Shown: positions 47,040 through 58,581, numbered from the stretch's first letter. The stretch: 64,000 nt of DNA from Reyranella sp. (GCF_017305915.1 NZ_JAFKJN010000018.1:328840-392839), one strand, 5' to 3'. Translations and numbers: made by a program. The notes: generated by a model not told the origin, from the sequence alone.

Positions 47040-48998
47040 CTAGTCGAGCCTGAAGCCGGCAGAGGGACCGGCATATTGCTCGCGGCCGACCGAGAGCCGC
47101 TGCGGCGGCATCGGATGGTTGTAGCGCTGCATCGCAAGGCGATCGACGTCGGTCGGCGGCACGCGGCGATCCATCGGCGTGCGCAGCTTGTCGCTGGTCG
47201 GCTCGACGAAGTACGGCGTGCAGATGATCACCAGCTCGGTCTCGGCGCGCTGATAGGCATCCGACTTGAACAGCGAGCCGAGCACCGGCACATCGCCCAG
47301 CCACGGCATCTTCTTGACGTCGTCCTGCGAGGTCCGCATCAGCAGGCCGGCGATCGCGAAGCTCTGGCCGCTGCCCAGCTCGACCGTGGTCGAAGCGCGT
47401 CGCGTCTGAACCGCCGGCACCGTCACCGTCGCTGTTGCGGTCAGGGGCACCGACACCGAGCCGACCGACGAGACCTGGCTGACCTCGGGGGCGACCTTGA
47501 GGTTGATGCGCTCGCCGACGATGGTCGGCGTGAAGGCGAGGCTGACGCCGACGCTCTTGTAGGTCACCGAAAAGGTGCCGCTGAGCGTGCCGCCCTGCGG
47601 CGCGATCACCGGGATCTCGCCGCCGGCCAGAAAGCTCGCCGTCTCGCCCGACATCGCGACCAGGTTCGGCTCGGCCAGGACATTCGCCTGGTTGTTGGTC
47701 GCCAGGAAGTCGATCAGGGCATCGAAGTTGCCGCCCGAGACCCGCGCCAGCGCCGACGGCAGGCCGCCGGTCGACTGCGCCGTGGCGACGGCGAAGCCGG
47801 AGCTCACCGCCCCGAACAAGGGCGCCACGCCGACAGTGCCGTTGGCGATGCTCTGCCAGTTGACGCCAAGCCGCTTCAGCGCCTCGCGATGGACCTCGGC
47901 GACCTTGACGCGCAGCTGCACCTGGGTCGGCGCCTCGACCCGGATGTTGTTGATCAGCTTGGCCGGGTTGCCGCTGACGTGCTGCAGCGCCAGCCGCCGC
48001 GCATCGTCGGCGATCACCGTCGAGCGCACGGTGCCGCTCAGGATGATCGACTCGCCCTGGTTGTCGAACTGCACGCCGTTGCCGGGATGCATGGCGTCGA
48101 GCGTCGCCTTCACGCGGCTGAACGGCGAGGTCACGCTGACGATGGTGTTGAGCAGCACGCGGTCCTGGTCGTCGACCGCGTAGAGCACGGTGTCGCCCGG
48201 CCGCTTGGCGAAGACGTAGATCATGCTCGGCGACTTCACCTGCACGTCGGCGATGTCGGGCGCGGCGACGAACACCGTCGAGGCCGCCCCCGGCAGCTTG
48301 ATCGCGGTGCCCTTGTTCATCTCGAGCGTCAGCGTCGGCTGCTGCGGCGGCACGACCTGGCTCTGCGCGAACGGCCGGCCGGCTGCGCCGGTCACCGTCG
48401 AGGGCGCCGGCGCGGCGCCCGGCGGCGTCGGCTGGACCGGCACCGGGCGGGCCTGCGCCTCGCGGATCTGCGCCGGCGGCACGACCGTCTCGGGCGTCGG
48501 CGTCGCGAGCTGCGCCGGCGGCGTGGACGCCGACTGCGCCGGCGACGGCACCGCAACCGTCGGCGTGAAGGCTGCCGTCACGACCGGCGCGCGCGCCGGC
48601 AAGGCGGTCGGCGCCGGTTGGGCCTGGGGCTGGGGTTGGGGCTGCGCCTGGGGCTTGGCGTCGGCAGCCTTGGCGTCGGCCGGCTTGGTCTCGGCGGACT
48701 TGGCGTCGGTGGACGCCGCGGCGGTGCCCGCGGTCATCTTCGCGATGCGCTCGGCCTCGCGACGGTTGAGCTCGTCGGCGACGTTGTCGGTCGGCGTCGT
48801 CCGGGATTGGTGCTTCTTCGCCGCCGGCTTGGCCTTGGGTTTGGCCGGGGCGGCAGCAGGCACGTCGGGCTCGCTGCCGACCTGCGCCATCACCAGCGTG
48901 GTCTGCATTGCAAAGCCCATGGACGCCGCGAGCGCCAGCGCGGCGCCGAGGCGACGCCACGCGGGCGGTCGGACGGTCGAGAGGGGGAACGATTTCAT
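47040..48998 (-). CDS. cpaC: CpaC/RcpA, outer membrane secretin of the Tad pilus
   Basis: 652 residues. Signal peptide (about 1-32), then a long Ala/Pro/Lys-rich linker with repeats such as KPADAKAADAKPQAQPQPQP (about 60-200). An N-domain contains TLEMNKGTAIKLPGAASTVF and DIADVQVKSPSMIYVFAKRP, followed by BON-like and secretin domains (SVGVSLAFTPTIVGERINLK, MPWLGDVPVLGSLFKSDAYQ and TELVIICTPYFVEPT). It forms the outer membrane channel for Flp pili. The linker is longer than in typical CpaC. It overlaps cpaB by four bases. Confidence 0.95.
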   Translation of the reverse strand: MKSFPLSTVRPPAWRRLGAALALAASMGFAMQTTLVMAQVGSEPDVPAAAPAKPKAKPAAKKHQSRTTPTDNVADELNRREAERIAKMTAGTAAASTDAKSAETKPADAKAADAKPQAQPQPQPQAQPAPTALPARAPVVTAAFTPTVAVPSPAQSASTPPAQLATPTPETVVPPAQIREAQARPVPVQPTPPGAAPAPSTVTGAAGRPFAQSQVVPPQQPTLTLEMNKGTAIKLPGAASTVFVAAPDIADVQVKSPSMIYVFAKRPGDTVLYAVDDQDRVLLNTIVSVTSPFSRVKATLDAMHPGNGVQFDNQGESIILSGTVRSTVIADDARRLALQHVSGNPAKLINNIRVEAPTQVQLRVKVAEVHREALKRLGVNWQSIANGTVGVAPLFGAVSSGFAVATAQSTGGLPSALARVSGGNFDALIDFLATNNQANVLAEPNLVAMSGETASFLAGGEIPVIAPQGGTLSGTFSVTYKSVGVSLAFTPTIVGERINLKVAPEVSQVSSVGSVSVPLTATATVTVPAVQTRRASTTVELGSGQSFAIAGLLMRTSQDDVKKMPWLGDVPVLGSLFKSDAYQRAETELVIICTPYFVEPTSDKLRTPMDRRVPPTDVDRLAMQRYNHPMPPQRLSVGREQYAGPSAGFRLD

Positions 48999-49978
48999 TG
49001 TTTTTCGCCTGGGATCGTTCGGGTGAAGGGGGTGCCTTTGGGGCGTTCCGGCTTTTCTTCCTTGGGTCCGGATTCGCTGGCGGTCGTACCGTCGAGGTCC
49101 TGTTTGACGCGCGTGCTGCCGCGCAGCACGAAGACTCCCCGCGGCTCTTCCGGCGGCACGGCCGTCGGCAGCGGCTTGATCAGGCGGCTCACCTGGGAGT
49201 CGTGGGTGAAGCTGTCGCCCGGCTCGGCCGGCGCGTTCTCCGCCGCCTCGTCGGGCTTCTCATCGGGATCCTGCAGGCTGCGCAGGACCAGCGACAGGTC
49301 GCCCATCTTGACCGCCAGGGTGACGATCTCGCTCTGCTTGGGCGTCAGCTCGAGCGTCGCCGTCTTGCCGACGTCGGGCTTGTCACCCGGCGAGAAGTCG
49401 AGGCGCTGGTCCATCGCGATCACACGGGCGTTGCGCAGCACGGTCTCGGTCGCGGTGTGCTGCTCGTTGCCCTTCACCGACTGCAGCACGTGGGTCAGCA
49501 GCACGTCGACGCGGTCGCCGGCATAGATGAAACCCGACACCGCCGAGGTCGCCGTGATCGGCACCGACACCGCGCGCGTGCCGGGCTGCAGCACCGCCGC
49601 CATGAAGCCGCGCGTGCCGGCCAGCACCAGCTTGCCCTCGGTGATCGGCTCGCCCGGCGCGATCGAGCCGCGCGCCACGGCGCCGACGAAGTCCGACATC
49701 GGCCGCTTGCCTTCGATGATGTAGGTCGGCGCCATGCTGCCCTCCGGCCACGACTGCCAGCGCAGGTCGTCGGGCTTGACGATCTGGCCGGTGTGGACGG
49801 CGTTGCGCGCCACCAGCACCTGCAGCGTCGGCGCCACGATCGGCGCCACTTCGCGCTGCACGCCGGCCTGGGCGAGCAGCGCTGCGCGCTCGCTCTGCAG
49901 CCAGGCCCGCGCCATGAAGGCGGTGGCGCCCGCGACGATCACCGCGAGCAGGAGAAAAACCATGCGCTTGCTGCTCAT
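48995..49978 (-). CDS. cpaB: CpaB/RcpC pilus assembly protein
   Basis: 327 residues. N-terminal membrane anchor RMVFLLLAVIVAGATAFMAR, then a SAF domain starting VLVARNAVHTGQIVKPDDLR, an RcpC core (GTRAVSVPITATSAVSGFIY, then AGDRVDVLLTH) and a charged C-terminal tail rich in Pro, Lys and Glu. RcpC/CpaB sits in the periplasm and aids secretin function and pilin modification. It follows cpaA by 12 bases. Confidence 0.94.
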   Translation of the reverse strand: MSSKRMVFLLLAVIVAGATAFMARAWLQSERAALLAQAGVQREVAPIVAPTLQVLVARNAVHTGQIVKPDDLRWQSWPEGSMAPTYIIEGKRPMSDFVGAVARGSIAPGEPITEGKLVLAGTRGFMAAVLQPGTRAVSVPITATSAVSGFIYAGDRVDVLLTHVLQSVKGNEQHTATETVLRNARVIAMDQRLDFSPGDKPDVGKTATLELTPKQSEIVTLAVKMGDLSLVLRSLQDPDEKPDEAAENAPAEPGDSFTHDSQVSRLIKPLPTAVPPEEPRGVFVLRGSTRVKQDLDGTTASESGPKEEKPERPKGTPFTRTIPGEKQ

Positions 49979-49990
49979 GACGCCCCCTTT

Positions 49991-50500
49991 TCAGCTCACG
50001 GCCTGGGCTGCCGCGATCCACAGCCCACCGGCGGCGATCGCGGGCCCGTACGGCAGGTTGCGGCGCAGCCGCGCCCGCAGCGGCCCGTTGGCTGGCAAGG
50101 GCGCCGGCTTTCCGATCGGTGCGCCGGCCAGGACGGCGAGGCCCATGACGCCGCCCGCGATCGCGGTGACGGCGAGGAAATCGACCATGCGGGCCGGTCC
50201 GGCGAACAGGCTGACCGCGGCCAGCAGCTTGACGTCGCCGCCGCCCAGCCCGCCGGCGGCGAAGGCCGTGGCGCCCACCGCGAACACGACGACGGAACAG
50301 CCGACCGCGTAAGCGAGATCGGTGGGTGTGAGCTGCCCGGCCACGAGCCCCCCGCCCGCCCAGACGACGAACAGGCCGGCGACAGCGAGCGAAATGCCGT
50401 TGGAGATCGTCATGCTGCGCAGGTCCTGAATGCCGGCCCCGATCAACAGGGTGGCGAGAAGCGCGAGGCAGCCAACGTGAAGAAGCGCAAGCAGCGACAT
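49991..50500 (-). CDS. cpaA: CpaA/TadV, prepilin peptidase
   Basis: 169 residues, A24 aspartic prepilin peptidase family. The two catalytic Asp occur in GAGIQDLRSMTISNGISL and FAAGGLGGGDVKLLAAVSLF (GxGD motif as GGGDVK). Five to six membrane segments. It cleaves the Flp leader and pseudopilins. Length is normal for the short TadV form, which lacks an N-methyltransferase domain. It begins the assembly operon; the ATG has no strong ribosome site. Confidence 0.94.
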   Translation of the reverse strand: MSLLALLHVGCLALLATLLIGAGIQDLRSMTISNGISLAVAGLFVVWAGGGLVAGQLTPTDLAYAVGCSVVVFAVGATAFAAGGLGGGDVKLLAAVSLFAGPARMVDFLAVTAIAGGVMGLAVLAGAPIGKPAPLPANGPLRARLRRNLPYGPAIAAGGLWIAAAQAVS

Positions 50501-50727
50501 CCGAACCGCCAGGACCCTTGATGCGCCAGTTTGCTTCTATTCAGGAAGTTAAGTGATTTCGCTGAAGAACAGTCTTAACAAATGAACGAATAGCAAAATG
50601 GCTTATGACAACAGATATGAACGTTACAGACATTATCTTCGATACAACATCAAATCAAGCGTCTAATTCATTAATTTTAAAGACTATTTTACCTCTGATA
50701 CACTCCTAATAGGGGTTCTAATACAAA

Positions 50728-50751
50728 GGGCGGCCCATTTCTGGGCCGCCC
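50728..50751 (-). terminator. Intrinsic terminator downstream of flp
   Basis: GGGCGGCCCA (50728-50737) and TGGGCCGCCC (50742-50751), a ten-bp stem with TTTC loop; in the minus transcript TTTGTATT follows. It lies 34 bases past the flp stop and would let flp be made in excess over cpaA-F. The rest of 50501-50784 is AT-rich and should hold the cpaA promoter, which I could not fix. Confidence 0.75.
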
Positions 50752-50784
50752 CTCAAAATTCTCCCACGGCCGTACTTTACGGCG

Positions 50785-50940
50785 TCAGGTTCCGGCACTG
50801 CTCAGCACGTTGCTGACCTTGCCGCTGACGCTACGCATGGAGGCCAGCGCCGCCACCGCGATCAGCGACGCAATCAAAGTGTATTCGACCGCCGAGGCGC
50901 CCTCGATGCAGCGCGCCAATCGGCGAAACAGGGAAAGCAT
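50785..50940 (-). CDS. flp: Flp type IVb pilin
   Basis: 51 residues. MLSLFRRLARCIEG is a short basic leader; cleavage after Gly leaves ASAVEYTLIASLIAVAALAS, with Glu at +5 and Tyr at +6, the hallmark of Flp pilins. The short hydrophilic tail SVSGKVSNVLSSAGT follows. The major pilin is secreted through the Tad machine encoded downstream. GGAG lies upstream of the ATG, and an inverted repeat covers the likely promoter. Adjacent terminator and separate promoter suggest its own high-level transcript. Confidence 0.93.
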   Translation of the reverse strand: MLSLFRRLARCIEGASAVEYTLIASLIAVAALASMRSVSGKVSNVLSSAGT

Positions 50941-50960
50941 GAGGGGTATCTCCAGTAAGT

Positions 50961-50987
50961 CGTTTCTTATCTTATACTTAAGAAACG
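50961..50987. promoter_or_regulatory. Dyad at the flp promoter
   Basis: CGTTTCTTA (50961-50969) and TAAGAAACG (50979-50987) are perfect nine-base arms around a nine-base centre. They lie 21-47 bases before the flp ATG in an AT-rich stretch. Arm spacing of about two helical turns centre to centre fits a dimeric regulator. Confidence 0.5.
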
Positions 50988-51008
50988 TACTTAATGTCGA
51001 CTCTCAGG

Positions 51009-51842
51009 TCAATGGGTACCCGGTGACGAGCGAGGGTCAGTCGGAACCGAACGCAGCGGCACGACCTCGGCCGCCTGCTCGCGGTCGCGGCTGGCTTGGC
51101 GGCGGTAGGTCAGCCAACTGTAGGGGATCAGGCCGAGATAGATCAGCCCCAGCAGGGACAATCCGATCCACGGCGAGCTTGCGATCACGCCCATGGTGAG
51201 GGCGGCCACCAGCAGCGTCGGCAGGTAGAGGTGACGCGGAATGCGGCCCTTCTTGAAGGAGAAGGTCGGCAGGCGACTCACCATCAGGCCGCCGACCAGC
51301 ACCAGCACCACGCCGACCACGATCGGATGGCGCGGCCAGGCCGCCTCGGCCTCGAAGCTGACGACCAGCGGCACCAGCGCCAGCAAGGCGCCCGCCGGGG
51401 CCGGCACGCCGGTGAAATACTGGCTGGTCCAGGCCGGCGGCGGCGTGTCGGCCAATAGCGCGGTGTTGAAGCGCGCCAGCCGCAGCGCCGAGCAGATCGG
51501 GAACATCAGGGTCACGACCCAGCCCAGCGGGCCGCCATCCTTGAGCGCCGCCATATAGAGCACCAGCGCCGGCGTCACGCCGAAGCACAGGAAGTCCGAC
51601 AGCGAATCGAGCTCGGCGCCGAACCGGCTGGTGACGCCCAGCCGCCGCGCCACCCGGCCGTCCAGGGCGTCGAAGATCGCCGCCACGATCACCGCGATCA
51701 CGGCCAGCCGGAACTGGCCCTGCAGCCCGAAGCGGATCGCCGTCAGGCCCGAGCTCAGCGCCGCCAGGGTGATCACGTTGGGGATCAGGCGATTGATCGA
51801 GAAGCCGCGCAGGCCGCGGCGCATGCGGAAGTCGTTCTGCAT
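51009..51842 (-). CDS. pssA: PssA, CDP-diacylglycerol-serine O-phosphatidyltransferase
   Basis: 277 residues from the ATG at 51842; a longer reading would overlap psd. The CDP-alcohol phosphotransferase motif is in FDALDGRVARRLGVTSRFGAELDSLSD, read as D-x2-DG-x2-AR...G-x3-D-x3-D. About eight hydrophobic segments. It makes phosphatidylserine from CDP-diacylglycerol and serine in the inner membrane, feeding Psd. The tail after residue 245 is charged. It lies seven bases after psd. Confidence 0.95.
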   Translation of the reverse strand: MQNDFRMRRGLRGFSINRLIPNVITLAALSSGLTAIRFGLQGQFRLAVIAVIVAAIFDALDGRVARRLGVTSRFGAELDSLSDFLCFGVTPALVLYMAALKDGGPLGWVVTLMFPICSALRLARFNTALLADTPPPAWTSQYFTGVPAPAGALLALVPLVVSFEAEAAWPRHPIVVGVVLVLVGGLMVSRLPTFSFKKGRIPRHLYLPTLLVAALTMGVIASSPWIGLSLLGLIYLGLIPYSWLTYRRQASRDREQAAEVVPLRSVPTDPRSSPGTH

Positions 51843-51849
51843 CGTCGTC

Positions 51850-52542
51850 CTAGAACTCGATCGCCTTACGTGGGGTTGCGTCGGCCGCATTCAACTCGGC
51901 CACCACCGTCTCGCCGCCGATCATGCGCTGGCCCGGCGCCACCAGCAGCCGCGCGCCCGCCGGTAGGTAAAGGTCGGTGCGGCTGCCGAAGCGGATATGG
52001 CCGAAGCGCTCGCCCGCGACAAGCGCCTGTCCCGGCTTGACGTAGCAGACGATGCGCCGCGCCACCCAGCCGGCGATCTGCACGAAGCCGATGACGACGC
52101 CGTCGGGCCGGCGCAGCGCGATCGCCATGCGCTCGTTGTCCTCACTCGCCTTGTCGGCGGCGGCATTGACGAACTTGCCCGGCCGGTAGGCCACGATGTC
52201 GACGGTGCCGGCGCAGGGCGAGCGGTTGATGTGGACGTCGAACACGCTGAGGAAGATCGAGACGCGGGGGAGCGGCTGCTCGCCGAGCCCGAGCTCGGCC
52301 GGCGGCACGGCGTCGACCACCATCTGCACCAGCCCGTCGGCCGGCGCGATCAGCAGGCGGTCTTCCTGCGGCACGCCGCGCGGCGGATCGCGGAAGAAGT
52401 AGATCGACCACAGGGTCAGCCCGAACAACGGCCAGAACAGCCACGCCGCGCCGGTCAGCGCGGCGAGGAAGGCGATGGCTGCGAAGACGGCGATGAACCG
52501 CCAGCCATCCTTCAGGATGGGCACGAAGAAATTCGCCAGCAT
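51850..52542 (-). CDS. psd: Psd, phosphatidylserine decarboxylase
   Basis: 230 residues, the short alphaproteobacterial type. N-terminal membrane segment WRFIAVFAAIAFLAALTGAA; RDPPRGVPQEDRLLIAPADG; SIFLSVFDVHINRSPCAGTV; and near the C-terminus RFGSRTDLYLP, whose Gly-Ser pair is the autocleavage site giving the pyruvoyl group. Product is phosphatidylethanolamine. psd-pssA is a common pairing. The gene begins four bases after the LysM gene stop. Confidence 0.95.
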   Translation of the reverse strand: MLANFFVPILKDGWRFIAVFAAIAFLAALTGAAWLFWPLFGLTLWSIYFFRDPPRGVPQEDRLLIAPADGLVQMVVDAVPPAELGLGEQPLPRVSIFLSVFDVHINRSPCAGTVDIVAYRPGKFVNAAADKASEDNERMAIALRRPDGVVIGFVQIAGWVARRIVCYVKPGQALVAGERFGHIRFGSRTDLYLPAGARLLVAPGQRMIGGETVVAELNAADATPRKAIEF

Positions 52543-52546
52543 GCTT

Positions 52547-53578
52547 TCAGTTGACCTTGGGCAGGGTGAAGATCTGGCCTGGATAGATCAGGTTCGGGTC
52601 GCGGATCAGATCCTTGTTGGCCTCGAAGATCGTGGTGTAGCGGAAGCCCTCGCCATAGTGCGCGCGGGCGATGTTCCACAGGTTGTCGCCGCGCACGATG
52701 TGGAGGCGGCGGGTGTTCTCGGCCGGCAAGGCTTCCTGGCGCTGGAACTTCATCTCCAGCCGCGCCACCGGCATGCCGTCCTGCGCCAGCCGATCGACGC
52801 GCAGACGATGCTCGCCGGCGTGAAGCGGATCGCTCGGCGCGAGCCGCCAGCGACCGTCGCTGCCGGCCTTGCCTTCCGCCACCGGCTTGTCGTCGAGATA
52901 GGCACGCACCGTCGCGCCGGGCGTCGCCTGGCCGGTGATCGTGGCCTGGCCGCGATCGTCGTAGTCGAGGGTCGAAACCTGCAGGTCGCCGACCTTGGGC
53001 ACGCCGGCCGGCGATGGCGGCTGCACCAGGGTCGCCGCGCCCGAGGACGGCGAGATCATGACCAGCGTCTCTTCCGGCTGAGCGGTCTTGTCGGTGCCTG
53101 GCGGCTGCGGCACCACCGCCACCACCACCTGCTCCGAGGTCACCGGCGCGCGGCCCTCGATGTGCTGCACGGCGCGCAATTCGTGCGGACCGGGCGCGAG
53201 CGGCGTGTCCTGCGCCAGGATCACCCATTCGCCGCGCGCATCGGCCTCGCCGCGCGCGATCTCCTTGCCACCGTCAAGCAGCACGATCTTGGCGCCAGGT
53301 GCCGCACGGCCGGCGATCACGGCGCGGCCGTCGCGGTCGATGCGGGCGACGTCGAAGCTCGGCACCATGACCGAGGCCTGCGGCGCGGGCGCCGTGCTGG
53401 CGGCCGGCGCGACCGCGGATGGCGGTGACGGCGCGGTCGCCGCCGCGGCGGCAGGCGCCCCCGGCTGGACGGCCTGGATCGCCGCCTGGTCGGCCATCTT
53501 CACGCGCCAGGCATATCCCAGGGCTGCGGCGATGATCACCGCGCCCACTGCCACCAGCGCAAGAACCGTTCGTGACAT
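52547..53578 (-). CDS. LysM-domain envelope protein
   Basis: 343 residues from the ATG at 53578. N-terminal anchor SRTVLALVAVGAVIIAAALG; an Ala/Pro-rich linker; two bacterial Ig-like repeats (PGAKIVLLDGGKEIARGEAD and PGATVRAYLDDKPVAEGKAG); and a C-terminal LysM domain (HIVRGDNLWNIARAHYGEGF, then YPGQIFTLPKVN). It probably binds peptidoglycan from the inner membrane side. The same architecture is widespread in alphaproteobacteria without a known role. Divergent from the LOG gene. Confidence 0.85.
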   Translation of the reverse strand: MSRTVLALVAVGAVIIAAALGYAWRVKMADQAAIQAVQPGAPAAAAATAPSPPSAVAPAASTAPAPQASVMVPSFDVARIDRDGRAVIAGRAAPGAKIVLLDGGKEIARGEADARGEWVILAQDTPLAPGPHELRAVQHIEGRAPVTSEQVVVAVVPQPPGTDKTAQPEETLVMISPSSGAATLVQPPSPAGVPKVGDLQVSTLDYDDRGQATITGQATPGATVRAYLDDKPVAEGKAGSDGRWRLAPSDPLHAGEHRLRVDRLAQDGMPVARLEMKFQRQEALPAENTRRLHIVRGDNLWNIARAHYGEGFRYTTIFEANKDLIRDPNLIYPGQIFTLPKVN

Positions 53579-53710
53579 GAAACTCCCAGATTGGTGCGAC
53601 GACCCACCGCGATTGGCGTCGCCCCCCGACGCGGTGAAATGATACCATGACGCCCCGGTCCGGAAAGGCTCGGAACCAACCAAACTCCAAGCAACAAAGT
53701 CGCGTGTCCC

Positions 53711-54328
53711 GTGTCCGAAGCCTTGCCTCTCCCCGAAACCGTCCCCCTGCCCTCGTCCGTCTGCGTTTTCTGCGGCGCCCGCTTCGGCGCCGACCCCGCC
53801 TATCGCCAATGGGCCGGCGATTTGGGGGAATTGCTGGCGCGCCAGGGCATCACCCTGGTCTATGGCGGCGGCGGGGTTGGGCTGATGGGGGTGATGGCCA
53901 ACGCCGCCCTGGCGGCCGGCGGCAAGGTCACCGGCGTGATCCCGCGCTTTTTGCTGAAGCGCGAGGCCGGCCATCCGGCGCTGACCGAGACCCGGGTGGT
54001 CGAGAACATGCACGAGCGCAAGCTCGAGATGTTCGAGCGCTCCGAGGCGATCATTGTCCTGCCGGGCGGCATCGGCACGCTCGAGGAATTCTTCGAGATC
54101 CTGTCGTGGCGCACGCTCGGTCTGCATATCAAGCCGATCGTGATCGTCGACCAGGGCGGCTACTGGAAGCCGCTGGCGGCGCTGCTGCGCTCCTGCGTCG
54201 AGGGCGGTTTCGCAGATCGCGCGCACCTCGACCTGGTTGCCTTCATCGACGATCTCGACCAGCTCCTGCCGACGCTGGCTGCCATGCCGCGGGCGAAACC
54301 CGCTGAAAAGGCCCTCGACCGGCTGTAG
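53711..54328 (+). CDS. LOG-family nucleotide 5'-monophosphate phosphoribohydrolase
   Basis: 205 residues from GTG. The two LOG motifs are present: LVYGGGGVGLMGVMANAAL and the PGGxGTxxE signature as VLPGGIGTLEEFFEIL, with Arg/Lys in MHERKLEMFERSE. The family hydrolyses cytokinin ribotides or AMP-like nucleotides to free base and ribose phosphate. It is often misnamed lysine decarboxylase. The gene stands alone, divergent from the LysM gene. Confidence 0.93.
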   Translation: MSEALPLPETVPLPSSVCVFCGARFGADPAYRQWAGDLGELLARQGITLVYGGGGVGLMGVMANAALAAGGKVTGVIPRFLLKREAGHPALTETRVVENMHERKLEMFERSEAIIVLPGGIGTLEEFFEILSWRTLGLHIKPIVIVDQGGYWKPLAALLRSCVEGGFADRAHLDLVAFIDDLDQLLPTLAAMPRAKPAEKALDRL

Positions 54329-54451
54329 TTGGGGCGCCGAAGCGCGCATCGGTGGCTCTTGATCGTCACCGTACAGCGGTGCAACAAGACGGGCCATAAT
54401 CAGCAATAGATCCACTCGGCCGAAACCAAAGCGGCGCACGGAGGCGCAGGT

Positions 54452-56674
<2,223 letters not shown>

Positions 56675-56694
56675 CACGCTCGAAAGAAAGTACG

Positions 56695-57912
56695 ATGCCG
56701 AAGATCAAGGTGAAGAATCCGGTCGTCGAGATGGACGGCGACGAGATGACCCGCATCATCTGGAAGTTCATCAAGGACAAGCTGATCCTTCCCTACCTCG
56801 ACATCGACCTGAAGTATTACGACCTCGGCATCGAACATCGCGACAAGACCAGCGACCAGGTCACGGTCGACTCGGCGGAGGCCACCAGGAAGTACGGCGT
56901 CGCCGTGAAGTGCGCGACGATCACGCCGGACGAGGCGCGCGTTAAGGAGTTCAACCTCAAGGAGATGTGGCGCTCGCCCAACGGCACCATCCGCAACATC
57001 ATCGGCGGCACGATCTTCCGCGAGCCGATCGTCTGCAAGAACGTGCCGCGGCTGGTGCCGGGCTGGACCAAGCCGATCGTGATCGGCCGTCACGCCTTCG
57101 GCGACCAGTATCGCGCCACCGACTTCGTCGTGCCGGGCAAGGGCAAGCTGACCATCAAGTTCGAGGGCGCCGACGGCAAGACCATCGAGCACAACGTCTA
57201 TGACTTCCCGGGCGGCGGCGTCGCGCTCGCGATGTACAACAACGACGAGTCGATCATCGGCTTCGCCCGCAGCTCGTTCAACTACGGCCTCAACCGCGGC
57301 TGGCCGGTGTACCTGTCGACCAAGAACACCATCCTGAAGCGCTACGACGGCCGCTTCATGGATCTGTTCCAGAAGGTGTTCGACGAGGAGTTCGCCGGCA
57401 AGTTCAAGGCCAAGGGCATCACCTACGAGCACCGCCTGATCGACGACATGGTCGCCTCGGCGCTGAAGTGGGAAGGCGCCTTCATCTGGGCGTGCAAGAA
57501 CTACGACGGCGACGTGCAGTCCGACACCGTCGCCCAGGGCTTCGGCTCGCTCGGCCTGATGACCTCGGTGCTGATGACGCCGGACGGCAAGACCGTCGAG
57601 GCCGAGGCGGCGCACGGCACGGTGACCCGCCACTATCGCGAGCATCAGAAGGGCAAGCCGACCTCGACCAACCCGATCGCCTCGATCTTCGCCTGGACAC
57701 AGGGCCTGAAGTATCGCGGCCAGTTCGACGGCACGCCGGACGTGTCGAAGTTCGCCGAGACGCTGGAGAAGGTCTGCGTCGAGAGCGTCGAGAGCGGCAA
57801 GATGACCAAGGACCTCGCGATCCTGATCGATCCGACGCACCTCTACCTCACCACCCAGGACTTCCTCGCGGTGCTCGACGGCAACCTCAAGGACAAGATG
57901 GCCAAGTGGTAG
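56695..57912 (+). CDS. icd2: Homodimeric NADP-isocitrate dehydrogenase (eukaryote-like type)
   Basis: 405 residues. NPVVEMDGDEMTRIIWKFIK, RSPNGTIRNIIGGTIFREPI, VYLSTKNTILKRYDGRFMDL, EAAHGTVTRHYREHQKGKP (NADP-binding Arg/His) and STNPIASIFAWTQGL define the subfamily-II dimeric NADP enzyme. It catalyses the same reaction as the gene 20 bases upstream but belongs to a different family. The intergenic stretch has a GAAAG element before the ATG. Two IDH types in one operon are unusual. The name icd2 is only a label. Confidence 0.96.
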   Translation: MPKIKVKNPVVEMDGDEMTRIIWKFIKDKLILPYLDIDLKYYDLGIEHRDKTSDQVTVDSAEATRKYGVAVKCATITPDEARVKEFNLKEMWRSPNGTIRNIIGGTIFREPIVCKNVPRLVPGWTKPIVIGRHAFGDQYRATDFVVPGKGKLTIKFEGADGKTIEHNVYDFPGGGVALAMYNNDESIIGFARSSFNYGLNRGWPVYLSTKNTILKRYDGRFMDLFQKVFDEEFAGKFKAKGITYEHRLIDDMVASALKWEGAFIWACKNYDGDVQSDTVAQGFGSLGLMTSVLMTPDGKTVEAEAAHGTVTRHYREHQKGKPTSTNPIASIFAWTQGLKYRGQFDGTPDVSKFAETLEKVCVESVESGKMTKDLAILIDPTHLYLTTQDFLAVLDGNLKDKMAKW

Positions 57913-58580
57913 TCGGCGGTGCAGATGGTTGTCGCACCGGCTGGGTGATCTGCCGGCGCGACACCGACGGCACGCTGGACATAAGAGTCGTGAAGACCCT
58001 CGCAGAAGCCTGCGAGGGTCTTTCCACCTTGGCGGTCGACATGCCGATCGGCTTCGTCGACGTCCCGCGCCCGCCGCGCGCCTGCGAGGTCGAGGCGCGC
58101 AAGCTGCTGCCGGGCAAGGCGAGCTCGGTCTTCCCGACGCCCTGCCGCGCCGCCCTCGCCTGCACCACGCACGCCGAGGCCAATGCGCTCAGCAAGACCA
58201 TGGGTGTGGGCCTCAACCGGCAGACCTTCCATCTCTTCCCCAAGATGCGCGAGGTCGACGCGCTGATGCGCGCCGACCGGAAGCTCCAGTCGATCGTCTA
58301 CGAGGCGCATCCCGAGCTCGCCTTCGCGCGCATGAACGGCGGCAGGCCGGTGCTGAGCAAGAAGCGCCAGCCCGACGGCCATGCCGAGCGCCGCAAGCTG
58401 CTCGCCCGGCACGGCTTCAAGACCAAGGTCGACCGCCTTTCCGGCGCAGCGCGCGATGACATCCTCGATGCAATCGCCGTCTGCCGCACGGCAACGCTGA
58501 TCGCCGCCGGCAAGGCCACCTGCCTCGGTCCGACCGACGAACGGGATCGCCACGGCCTGCCGATGAACATATGGTTCTGA
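57906..58580 (+). CDS. DUF429 family protein
   Basis: 224 residues from GTG at 57906, overlapping the IDH stop by seven bases. Motifs: VVGGADGCRTGWVICRRD (N-terminal strand-turn with Asp), TLAVDMPIGFVDVPRPPRAC, SSVFPTPCRAAL, IVYEAHPELAFARMNGG and DDILDAIAVCRTA. DUF429 has a RNase-H-like fold and no proven function. The Asp residues line up as a possible metal site. Translational coupling to the IDH gene is likely. Confidence 0.85.
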   Translation: MVVGGADGCRTGWVICRRDTDGTLDIRVVKTLAEACEGLSTLAVDMPIGFVDVPRPPRACEVEARKLLPGKASSVFPTPCRAALACTTHAEANALSKTMGVGLNRQTFHLFPKMREVDALMRADRKLQSIVYEAHPELAFARMNGGRPVLSKKRQPDGHAERRKLLARHGFKTKVDRLSGAARDDILDAIAVCRTATLIAAGKATCLGPTDERDRHGLPMNIWF

Positions 58581-58581
58581 G

